DNA of 64,000 nt. It comes from Zoogloea sp041917255. Its GTDB lineage: Bacteria; Pseudomonadota; Gammaproteobacteria; Burkholderiales; Rhodocyclaceae. Made by a program: the position numbers and the translations under genes. The stretch covers positions 1 to 64,000 of the forward strand of contig JAYRYA010000002.1 of the NCBI GenBank assembly GCA_041917255.1. The letters run 5' to 3'. The notes under the pieces are model-generated. The model saw nothing but the letters and a program-made list of their open reading frames with translations, did not search any database and had not been told where the DNA came from. Positions within the stretch are counted from its first letter, which is position 1. Every line of letters starts with the position of its first letter. Of the stretch, positions 8,275-15,219 are shown in pieces.

Positions 8275-10143
8275 ATGCGCGCCGTCGAGAATCACGCCCT
8301 CACCGACCCCTGGATCGCCATTGCCCGCGTCGACGACGACGCCGCCTTCGCTCCGGCCTGGCTCGACCGCGCCGTGGCCGGCCTGGGCGGCGCCGCGCAG
8401 GTGCGCGAGGCCGTGCTGGTGCTGGGCCCGGCCAACACCGGCCCCTTCCAGGCCCGGGCCCTGTGGCCGGCGGAGCAGGGCTGCTCGGCCGAGCTCGCCA
8501 CCGCCTGCGAACAGGCGCTGGGCCTGCGCCTCGCCGTCAATCGTCAGGCCGGCAGCGAGGCCCTGTGTGCCCATCCGGTCAAGGTGGGCGACGACTTGAT
8601 CGGCGTGGTGGGCGTGCGCTTCCGCCAGGCCGCTGCGCCCGCTGGCACGGTCGACTGGTTGCGCTGGGGCAGCGGCTGGCTGGCCCTGCGGTTGGGTGAA
8701 GCCGGCCAGGACGAACGCAGCGCCCTGCGCGAACGGCTGATGACCGCCCTCGACCTGCTGATGCTCACCCTGGGCGAAGGCCGGGCCGACGCCGCCTGCC
8801 AGGCGGTTGCCACCGAAGCTGCGGTGCGCCTGGGCTGCGACCGGGTGGCCATCGGCTTTGCCCGGGGCAAGGCCACGCTGCGGCTGGCCGCGCTCTCCCA
8901 CACCGCCGACTTCGCCCGCAAGCTCGATCTGGCCCACGCGCTGGAAGCCGCGATGACCGAAGCCGCCGACCAGGGCCAGCCGATCCGCCTGGGCGACCAC
9001 GACGGCGGGCCAGAGGCCGACGGCCTGGTGCGCCGCGATCACGCCACCCTGGCCCGCGACTACGGCAATGGGCTGATCCTCTCGGTGCCCTTTGCCATGC
9101 CCGCCCGCGATGGCGGCGGCGCTGGTGGCGGCGATTCGGCCGAGCACGGTGTGTTCATCTTCGAATGGCCCGAGGATGCGGGCGTCGACCCGCAGGCCGA
9201 GGTGCTCGCCAGCGCGCTGCCGGCCATCCTTGGTCACGCCCTCGTCACCAAGCGCCGCCAGGAGCGCCCGCTCCACCGCCGCGCAGCCGATGCGGGGCGG
9301 CGGCTGATGCACCGGTTGTTCGGCCCGCGCCACGCGGCCTTCAAGCTGGGCAGCGTCGCGGTGCTGGCCGCGCTGTTGTTCGCGGTGTTTGCTACCGGCG
9401 ATTTCCGGATCAGCGGTGACGCGACCCTCGAAGGCCGGGTGCGCCGGCTGATCGTCGCGCCCTTCGACGGCTTCGTCGCGTTGGCCCTGGCCCGCGCCGG
9501 GCAGGTGGTGAAGGAGGGCGACACCCTCGCCACCCTGGACGACCGGGAGCTGCAGCTCGAAGCCTCCCGCTGGTCGAGCCAGCAGAACCAGTACAACCAG
9601 CAGGCCAACGACGCCGAGGCCCAGCGCAACCTCGCCCAGATCCAGATCGCCCGCGCCCAGAGCCAGCAGGCCGAGGCCCAGCGCCGGCTGTCCGAATCCA
9701 TGATGGCCAAGGCCCAGGTGCGCGCGCCCTTCGCCGGGCTGATCGTCAGCGGCGATCTCTCCCAGCAGCTGGGCGCCGCGGTGCGCAAGGGCCAGAGTCT
9801 GTTCGAGATCGCGCCGCTGGATGCCTACCGGATTGTGCTTCAGGTGGCCGAAAGCGACATCGCCCACCTGAAGCTTGGCCAGCGGGGCGAGCTGGTGCTC
9901 ACCGCGCTGCCCGACCGGACAATCCCCTTCAAGGTCACGCTGATCACCGCCGTCGCCCACGCCGAGGGCGGGCGCAACCTGTTCCGCGTCGAGGCTGCGC
10001 CCGAGGCCGAGGTGCCCGACCTGCGCCCGGGCATGGCCGGCATCGGCAAGGTGAGCGTTGGCGAGGAGCGTTTGGTATGGATCTGGAGCCGCCGCTTCAT
10101 CGAGTGGAGCCGGCTGCAGCTGTGGTCGTGGTTCGGGGTATGA
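8275..10143 (+). CDS. GAF-domain / HlyD-type membrane fusion protein
   Basis: 622 residues. The N-terminal ~330 residues are soluble and include a GAF-like region (about 150-320). A single transmembrane segment (about 357-374, SVAVLAALLFAVFATG) follows. The C-terminal part is HlyD-like: a lipoyl/biotinyl-like half (EGRVRRLIVAPFDGFV, then EGDTLATLDDRELQLEA), a Gln/Ala-rich coiled coil (about 430-480), the second lipoyl half (VRAPFAGLIVSGDLSQQLG) and a beta-barrel region. The topology implies a cytoplasmic GAF sensor joined to a periplasmic adaptor. HlyD proteins normally bridge an inner-membrane exporter to an outer-membrane channel; a GAF fusion suggests that assembly or activity is ligand-controlled (inference). 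It is followed by a duplicated intergenic repeat and then the M50/HlyD gene, which looks like its partner. Confidence 0.85.
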   Translation: MRAVENHALTDPWIAIARVDDDAAFAPAWLDRAVAGLGGAAQVREAVLVLGPANTGPFQARALWPAEQGCSAELATACEQALGLRLAVNRQAGSEALCAHPVKVGDDLIGVVGVRFRQAAAPAGTVDWLRWGSGWLALRLGEAGQDERSALRERLMTALDLLMLTLGEGRADAACQAVATEAAVRLGCDRVAIGFARGKATLRLAALSHTADFARKLDLAHALEAAMTEAADQGQPIRLGDHDGGPEADGLVRRDHATLARDYGNGLILSVPFAMPARDGGGAGGGDSAEHGVFIFEWPEDAGVDPQAEVLASALPAILGHALVTKRRQERPLHRRAADAGRRLMHRLFGPRHAAFKLGSVAVLAALLFAVFATGDFRISGDATLEGRVRRLIVAPFDGFVALALARAGQVVKEGDTLATLDDRELQLEASRWSSQQNQYNQQANDAEAQRNLAQIQIARAQSQQAEAQRRLSESMMAKAQVRAPFAGLIVSGDLSQQLGAAVRKGQSLFEIAPLDAYRIVLQVAESDIAHLKLGQRGELVLTALPDRTIPFKVTLITAVAHAEGGRNLFRVEAAPEAEVPDLRPGMAGIGKVSVGEERLVWIWSRRFIEWSRLQLWSWFGV

Positions 10144-10153
10144 GGGCCCCCTC

Positions 10154-10308
10154 GACCGGGCTGCGCCCGGCCTGCCCCCCGAGGGGGGCGAGGAAACTTG
10201 GGGCGGCCCGGCGTTTCCTCGGGACGACCCCCATGACTGGGCTGCGCCCAGCCCGCCCCCCAAGGGGGACAAGGAAACTTGGGGCGGCCCGGCGTTTCCT
10301 TGGGAGGA
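10154..10308 (+). repeat. two tandem copies of an ~75-bp intergenic repeat (81-bp period)
   Basis: Copies at about 10154-10226 and 10235-10308 share GGGCTGCGCCC, a C-run/G-run hairpin (CCCCCCGAGGGGGG in copy 1), and GGAAACTTGGGGCGGCCCGG then CGTTTCCT. The unit offset is 81 bp. Copy 2 ends in GGGAGGA, which serves as the ribosome binding site of the next gene. It looks like a dispersed intergenic repeat family, but other copies cannot be checked here. Confidence 0.85.
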
Positions 10309-10315
10309 CGAACGC

Positions 10316-12472
10316 ATGACTTCTGCGCTGTTCTCCTCGTCGTGGTATCGCGTGGCGGATCTCAAACCTCGCCTGCGCCGCCAGGCCCGGCTGGTCCAGC
10401 ACACCTACCGCGAACAGCGCTGGTACGTGATGCAGGATCTGGCCAGCGGCCGGGTGCTGCGCTTCAACCCTTCGGCCTACCGGGTGCTGGCACTGATGGA
10501 CGGCGTGCGCACGCTGGACGAGATCTGGCGCCACGCCTGCCTCAACCTGGGCGACGAGGCGCCGACCCAGGACGAGATCCTGGGCCTGCTCACCCAGCTC
10601 CACCAGGCCAACGTGCTGCTCACCGACCGCAAGCCCGATCTGGGTGAGCTGGCCGAGCGGGGCGCGCGCCTCAAGAAGACCCGCCTCAAGCAATACCTGG
10701 CCAACCCGCTGTCCCTCAAGCTGCCGCTGTTCGACCCCGACCCGCTGGTGGGCGCCCTCACCCGGCGGGTACCGCCGGCCGCCTGGAAGGGCATCCTGCT
10801 GGTGTGGCTGGCGCTCATTCTCGTCGGCGCGGTGCTGGTGGGCATGCACTGGGACGAACTGACCGCCGACATCACCGCGCGGGTATTCACCGGCGAGAAC
10901 ATCCTGATCCTGGCGCTGCTGTACCCGCTCCTGAAGGCCTTCCACGAGTTCGGTCATGCGCTGGCGGTCAAGGCGCTGGGCGGCCATTGCCGGGAGATGG
11001 GATTGATGTTCCTGGTCTTCATCCCGGTGCCCTACGTGGACGCCAGCGAGAGCGTGACCCTGCCCAGCAAGTGGCAGCGGATGCTCATCGGCGCCGCCGG
11101 GATGATCGCCGAGCTGGGCCTCGCGGCCATCGCCGTGTGGCTATGGACCGGCGTGAGCGGCGGCGTGACCAAGGCGGTGCTGCATCAGGTGGTGATCCTC
11201 GCCGGGGTCACCACGCTGGTCTTCAACGCCAACCCGCTGCTGCGCTTCGACGGCTACTACATCCTCTCCGACGCGCTGGAGATTCCCAACCTGTCCCAGC
11301 GGGCCAACCGCTACGTGGGCTACCTGTGCCGGCGCTACCTGCTGCGCACCGAGGCCCAGCCGCCGCTCCACCTCACCGCCCGGGAGCCGGCGTGGCTGGT
11401 AGCCTTTGCGGTGGGCTCGGTGATCTACCGGACCATCGTTACCGTGTCGATCATCGTGCTGGTGGCCGGGCAGTTCTTCGTCTTTGGCGTGCTGCTCGCC
11501 CTGTGGGCGGCCTACGGGCTGGCGGTGCAGCCGCTGGTGAAGTTCGTGCGCTTCGTGGCCCGCGACCCGGCGCTGGAAGGCCACCGCCGCCAGGCCGGCG
11601 GAGTGAGCCTCGCGCTGGCGGCGGTGCTGGCGGGCTTCATCGCCTTCGTGCCGGTGCCCGACTGGACGATGGTCGAGGGTGTGATCTGGATGCCCGAGCA
11701 GTCGCGCATCCGTGTGCCGGCCACCTGTTTCGGCGACCGGATCATGACCAAACCCGGTGAGCCGGTGGCCGCCGGCCAGCCCCTGTTCAGCTGTACCGAA
11801 CCCGAGCTCGACGCCCAGCTCGCCCAGGCCGAAGCCCTGGTGCAGGAGCAGGAGGCGCGCCTCGCGCTGGCCTCCACCGCCGAGCGGGTGCAGATGCAGA
11901 TGGTGCGCAGCGAGCTCGCCCACCAGCGCCAGCGGCTGGCCGATCTGGCGGCCCGGCGCGGCGATCTGGTGGTGCGCAGCCCCCACGCCGGGCGCTTCGA
12001 CATCGAATCGCCGGGCGACTTCACCGGACGTTACCTGCCCCGCGGTGAGCAGGTCGCCTACGTGCTCGACCCGGCCCGCTACACGCTGCTGACGGTGGTG
12101 CCCCAGGGGCGCGTCGATCTCGTCCGCCACCGGGCCGGCAAGGTGGAGATCCGCTCCGCCGAGAGCCTGTGGGACGTGCTCCAGGCGAAGATCGTCCGGG
12201 AGGTGCCCGGCGCCAGCGCCGAGCTGCCCAGCATGGCCCTGGCCCTGCAGGGCGGCGGCCAGATCGGCCTCGACCCGGAGGCCAGCGCCGAGGGCAAGGC
12301 GCCCAAGGCGCTGGAGCCGCTGTTCCAGTTCGAGCTGCAGTTCACCGGCCCGGTCCAGCCGCGCTACCTGGGTGGGCGGGTGCATGTGCGCTTCTCCCAC
12401 AACCCGGCGCCCCTGGGTGAGCAGTGGTATCGCGGGCTGCGCCAGCAGTTCATGAAGCGATTCGCGGTGTAG
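10316..12472 (+). CDS. PqqD-like / M50 (site-2 protease type) / HlyD-like fusion membrane protein
   Basis: 718 residues from ATG 10316, which has GGGAGGA eight bases upstream; the frame is open further 5' but only through the repeat. Residues ~24-104 resemble PqqD (WYVMQDLASGRVLRFN, ALMDGVRTLDEIW). Multiple membrane segments span ~158-445 with the S2P zinc motif HEFGH (210-214) and NPLLRFDG (306-313). The C-terminal third is periplasmic-adaptor-like: a lipoyl half (RIMTKPGEPVAAGQPLFSC), a helical hairpin, and VVRSPHAGRFD. M50 proteins cut or hold substrates within the membrane; here the HlyD-like part suggests an export scaffold. PqqD folds bind peptides, so substrate recognition is plausible (inference). 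It pairs with the GAF-HlyD gene upstream and is followed three bases later by the SecA-like gene. Confidence 0.88.
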   Translation: MTSALFSSSWYRVADLKPRLRRQARLVQHTYREQRWYVMQDLASGRVLRFNPSAYRVLALMDGVRTLDEIWRHACLNLGDEAPTQDEILGLLTQLHQANVLLTDRKPDLGELAERGARLKKTRLKQYLANPLSLKLPLFDPDPLVGALTRRVPPAAWKGILLVWLALILVGAVLVGMHWDELTADITARVFTGENILILALLYPLLKAFHEFGHALAVKALGGHCREMGLMFLVFIPVPYVDASESVTLPSKWQRMLIGAAGMIAELGLAAIAVWLWTGVSGGVTKAVLHQVVILAGVTTLVFNANPLLRFDGYYILSDALEIPNLSQRANRYVGYLCRRYLLRTEAQPPLHLTAREPAWLVAFAVGSVIYRTIVTVSIIVLVAGQFFVFGVLLALWAAYGLAVQPLVKFVRFVARDPALEGHRRQAGGVSLALAAVLAGFIAFVPVPDWTMVEGVIWMPEQSRIRVPATCFGDRIMTKPGEPVAAGQPLFSCTEPELDAQLAQAEALVQEQEARLALASTAERVQMQMVRSELAHQRQRLADLAARRGDLVVRSPHAGRFDIESPGDFTGRYLPRGEQVAYVLDPARYTLLTVVPQGRVDLVRHRAGKVEIRSAESLWDVLQAKIVREVPGASAELPSMALALQGGGQIGLDPEASAEGKAPKALEPLFQFELQFTGPVQPRYLGGRVHVRFSHNPAPLGEQWYRGLRQQFMKRFAV

Positions 12473-12475
12473 CCG

Positions 12476-14461
12476 ATGTTCTCCCTTACCCTCCGCGCCG
12501 ACGCCTATCCCCAGCGCCGCGACTGGCAGGATCTGCCCTGGCTCGACCGCATCGGCGAGGGCCTGCGGGTGCGCCTGCGGGCGCGGGTGGCCCTCTCCGC
12601 CGGCAGGCGGCTGGCGGTGGCGGATCAGGTTGAGGCCGAAGAGGCCCGCCTCGACGCCCTCGACGATGCCGCCCGCGCGCTGGCGCTCACCGAGCTGCGC
12701 CGTGCGCTCCACCGCGACGGCTTTACCGACGACCGGCTGGTGGCCCGGGCCTTCGCCTTTGTTCGGCGCGAATCCCTCCGGCTGCTGGGCAAGGCCCACT
12801 TTGGCACCCAGATCCAGGGCGCCTGGGTGCTGCTCCACGGCAACATCGCCGAGATGAACACCGGCGAGGGCAAGTCCCTCACCGCCACCCTGGCCGCCGC
12901 CACCGCCGCGCTGGCCGGGATGAAGGTGCACATCGTCACCGTCAACGACTACCTCGCCGAGCGCGACCGGGACGAGTTCGGCCCGCTCTACGCGGCCTTC
13001 GGCCTTGGCTGCGCCTTCGTGGGCGAGGCGGCCACGCCGGAAGAAAAAGCCGCCGCCTACCGGGCCGACATCGTTTACTGCAGCAACAAGACCATCGTCT
13101 TCGACTACCTGCGTGACCGGCTGACGCTGGCCGACCGAATGCAGCCCCTGCGCCTGGCCCTGGACGGCATGCTCGGCCAGCAGCGCCGGCACCTGCTCCA
13201 CGGGCTGCAGTTCGCCATCGTGGACGAGGCAGACAGCGTGTTCGTGGACGAGGCGCGCACCCCGCTCATCATCTCCGCCGCCCGCCAGAGCGTGGAGGCC
13301 GAAACCTTCTACCGGGAGGCCATCGCCCTCGCCGGGCAGCTGGTGGCCGACGCGGATTTCACGCTCGATCCCCAGCGCCATCAGGTCAGTCTCACCGAGC
13401 CCGGCCGACTGCGCCTGCCGGCCCTCGCCGCGGCGGTTGCAGCCTCGCCGGTGTGGCGCAGCCTGCTCCGCACCGAAGAGGCCTGCGTGCTGGCGCTCCA
13501 GGCCCTGCATGCCTTCCGGCGCGACATCCACTACATCGTCCGCGACGACAAGGTGATGATCGTGGACGAGCACACCGGCCGGGTGATGCCCGACCGCTCC
13601 TGGGAGCGCGGCCTGCAGCAGCTCATCGAGGTGAAGGAGGGCGTCGCAGTGTCGCCCGAGAAGGAAACCCTCGGGCGCATCAGCTACCAGATGTTCTTCC
13701 GCCGCTACCTGCGGCTCTCCGGCATGTCCGGCACCTGCCGGGAGGTCTCCGGCGAGCTGGCCGACGTGTATGGCCTGGGCGTGGTGCGCATTCCGCCCCA
13801 CAAGCCGTCGCGCCGCCTGCGCCTGCCGGCCCGGCTGTTTGCCGCCGGCGATGCGCGCTGGCAGGCGGTGGTGGACAGCGTCGTCGCCCACAGCCGGCAG
13901 GGGCGGCCGGTACTGGTGGGCACGCGCTCGATCGCGGCATCCGAAGACCTGTCGGCCCGTCTTGTCGAGGCCGGCATTTCCCATCAGGTGCTCAACGCCA
14001 AGCAGGACGAACAGGAGGCGGCGCTGGTGGCCAGCGCCGGCGACGCCGGGCAGGTGACCATCGCCACCAACATGGCCGGTCGCGGCACCGACATCAAGCT
14101 GGGCGACGCCGTGCGCGACGTCGGCGGGCTGCACGTGATCCTCACCGAGCTCCACGACGCCTCCCGCGTGGATCGCCAACTGGCCGGGCGCTGCGCCCGG
14201 ATGGGCGACCCCGGCTCGTGGGAGGAGATCCTGTCCCTCGACGACGAACTGGTGGTCGGGCTGTTCGCGCCGCTGCGCGCGCTGCTGGCGGCACGGCTCG
14301 CCGGCGGGCGTCCGTCGGGCCCCTGGCATGCCCTGGCGCTCGCGTTTTACCGCCGGGCCCAGAAGCAGACCGAGAAACGTCACGCCGGTATTCGCGGATT
14401 TTTGCTGCGCGCAGACTTCAGAAGCAGGGCCGCGTTGTCGTTTACGGGCGAGATGGAATAG
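12476..14461 (+). CDS. SecA-like preprotein translocase ATPase, shortened paralog
   Basis: 661 residues versus about 900 for housekeeping SecA. Walker A is AEMNTGEGKSLTATL (TGEGKS 129-134), Walker B is VDEAD (249-253, where SecA usually has DEVD), followed by FVDEARTPLIIS. Also present are VLNAKQ (505-510), TNMAGRGTDIKLG (531-543) and a diverged motif VI, QLAGRCARMGDPG (568-580), for the usual QLRGRAGRQGDPG. Both helicase-like lobes and part of the preprotein cross-linking region are recognisable; the helical wing/scaffold region is reduced and the C-terminal zinc-binding SEC-C motif is absent. Motor residues remain, so ATPase activity is likely. It sits between S2P-HlyD and HlyD genes, pointing to a dedicated export motor rather than general secretion (inference). 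Confidence 0.92.
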   Translation: MFSLTLRADAYPQRRDWQDLPWLDRIGEGLRVRLRARVALSAGRRLAVADQVEAEEARLDALDDAARALALTELRRALHRDGFTDDRLVARAFAFVRRESLRLLGKAHFGTQIQGAWVLLHGNIAEMNTGEGKSLTATLAAATAALAGMKVHIVTVNDYLAERDRDEFGPLYAAFGLGCAFVGEAATPEEKAAAYRADIVYCSNKTIVFDYLRDRLTLADRMQPLRLALDGMLGQQRRHLLHGLQFAIVDEADSVFVDEARTPLIISAARQSVEAETFYREAIALAGQLVADADFTLDPQRHQVSLTEPGRLRLPALAAAVAASPVWRSLLRTEEACVLALQALHAFRRDIHYIVRDDKVMIVDEHTGRVMPDRSWERGLQQLIEVKEGVAVSPEKETLGRISYQMFFRRYLRLSGMSGTCREVSGELADVYGLGVVRIPPHKPSRRLRLPARLFAAGDARWQAVVDSVVAHSRQGRPVLVGTRSIAASEDLSARLVEAGISHQVLNAKQDEQEAALVASAGDAGQVTIATNMAGRGTDIKLGDAVRDVGGLHVILTELHDASRVDRQLAGRCARMGDPGSWEEILSLDDELVVGLFAPLRALLAARLAGGRPSGPWHALALAFYRRAQKQTEKRHAGIRGFLLRADFRSRAALSFTGEME

Positions 14462-14473
14462 AGGAATTCACGC

Positions 14474-15217
14474 TTGAAGAAAAATAAGACCCTGCTTCCC
14501 CTGGTGCTTGCGCTCATCGCCGGGGGCGCTGCTGCGGCCGATCCCATGCCGCCGGCCAAGCCCCGTGCCAATGCCGAGATCAGCTGCCTGATCCAGCCGT
14601 CCCTCGAGATCAATGTGGGCACGCCTGTCGACGGCGTGATCGAGGCGGTGAGCGTCGACCGGGGCGACATCGTCAATGCGGGGCAGCTCCTCGCCAGACT
14701 TAATTCCGGCGTCGAGACCGCCTCCGTCGACACCCAGGCCGCCAAGGCCGAGTTCGGCGCGCGCAAACGCCAGCGCAACGAAGAGTTGCAGCGCAAGCAG
14801 CTGATCTCCACCCAGGAACTCGACGAACTCGCCACCGACCAGCAGATGGCCGAGCTCGAACTGCGCGAGCGTCGCGAACGCCTCAAGCTGCGCGCCATCC
14901 ACAGCCCCATCCGCGGCGTGATCGTCGACGTGTATCGCCAGCGGGGCGATCTGGTGAAACAGGAAAAGATCTTCCGCATCGCCCAGCTCGACCCCCTCTA
15001 CATCGAAACCATCCTGCCTTCGCGCATGTTCGGCAAGGTGCGCGCCGGCCAGGTCTATGACGTGACCCCCGAGCTCACCCCGACGCCCCAGAAGGCGAAG
15101 GTCAGCCAGGTCGATCGCGTCATCGATGCCGCCAGCGGCACCTTCCGAGTCCGCCTCCTGCTTGCCAATCCCCGCTTCGACCTGCCCTCCGGTCAGCGCT
15201 GCGCCATCAACTTCTAA
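14474..15217 (+). CDS. HlyD/RND-type periplasmic adaptor subunit
   Basis: 247 residues from a TTG start with GAGGAA at 14461-14466, immediately after the SecA-like gene. It has a signal peptide (KKNKTLLPLVLALIAGGAAA, cleavage near AAA-AD). A lipoyl half (VGTPVDGVIEAVSVDRGDIV) leads to a helical hairpin rich in Glu/Arg (about 90-140), then the second lipoyl half (IHSPIRGVIVDVYRQRGDLV) and a beta-barrel domain. Unlike the two larger HlyD proteins upstream it lacks an N-terminal transmembrane anchor, so it is probably a soluble periplasmic adaptor. It could link an inner-membrane complex to an outer-membrane pore such as the TpsB encoded next, though that contact is speculative. Confidence 0.88.
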   Translation: MKKNKTLLPLVLALIAGGAAAADPMPPAKPRANAEISCLIQPSLEINVGTPVDGVIEAVSVDRGDIVNAGQLLARLNSGVETASVDTQAAKAEFGARKRQRNEELQRKQLISTQELDELATDQQMAELELRERRERLKLRAIHSPIRGVIVDVYRQRGDLVKQEKIFRIAQLDPLYIETILPSRMFGKVRAGQVYDVTPELTPTPQKAKVSQVDRVIDAASGTFRVRLLLANPRFDLPSGQRCAINF

Positions 15218-15219
15218 TC

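Noticed and set aside
10058..10315. N-terminal extension of the M50/HlyD protein
   Set aside because: It runs through the end of the GAF-HlyD gene and the intergenic repeats; ATG 10316 has a good ribosome binding site.
11141..14383. Long minus-strand open frame across the M50/HlyD and SecA-like genes
   Set aside because: It overlaps two clearly recognisable plus-strand genes with conserved motifs, and shows no family features itself.
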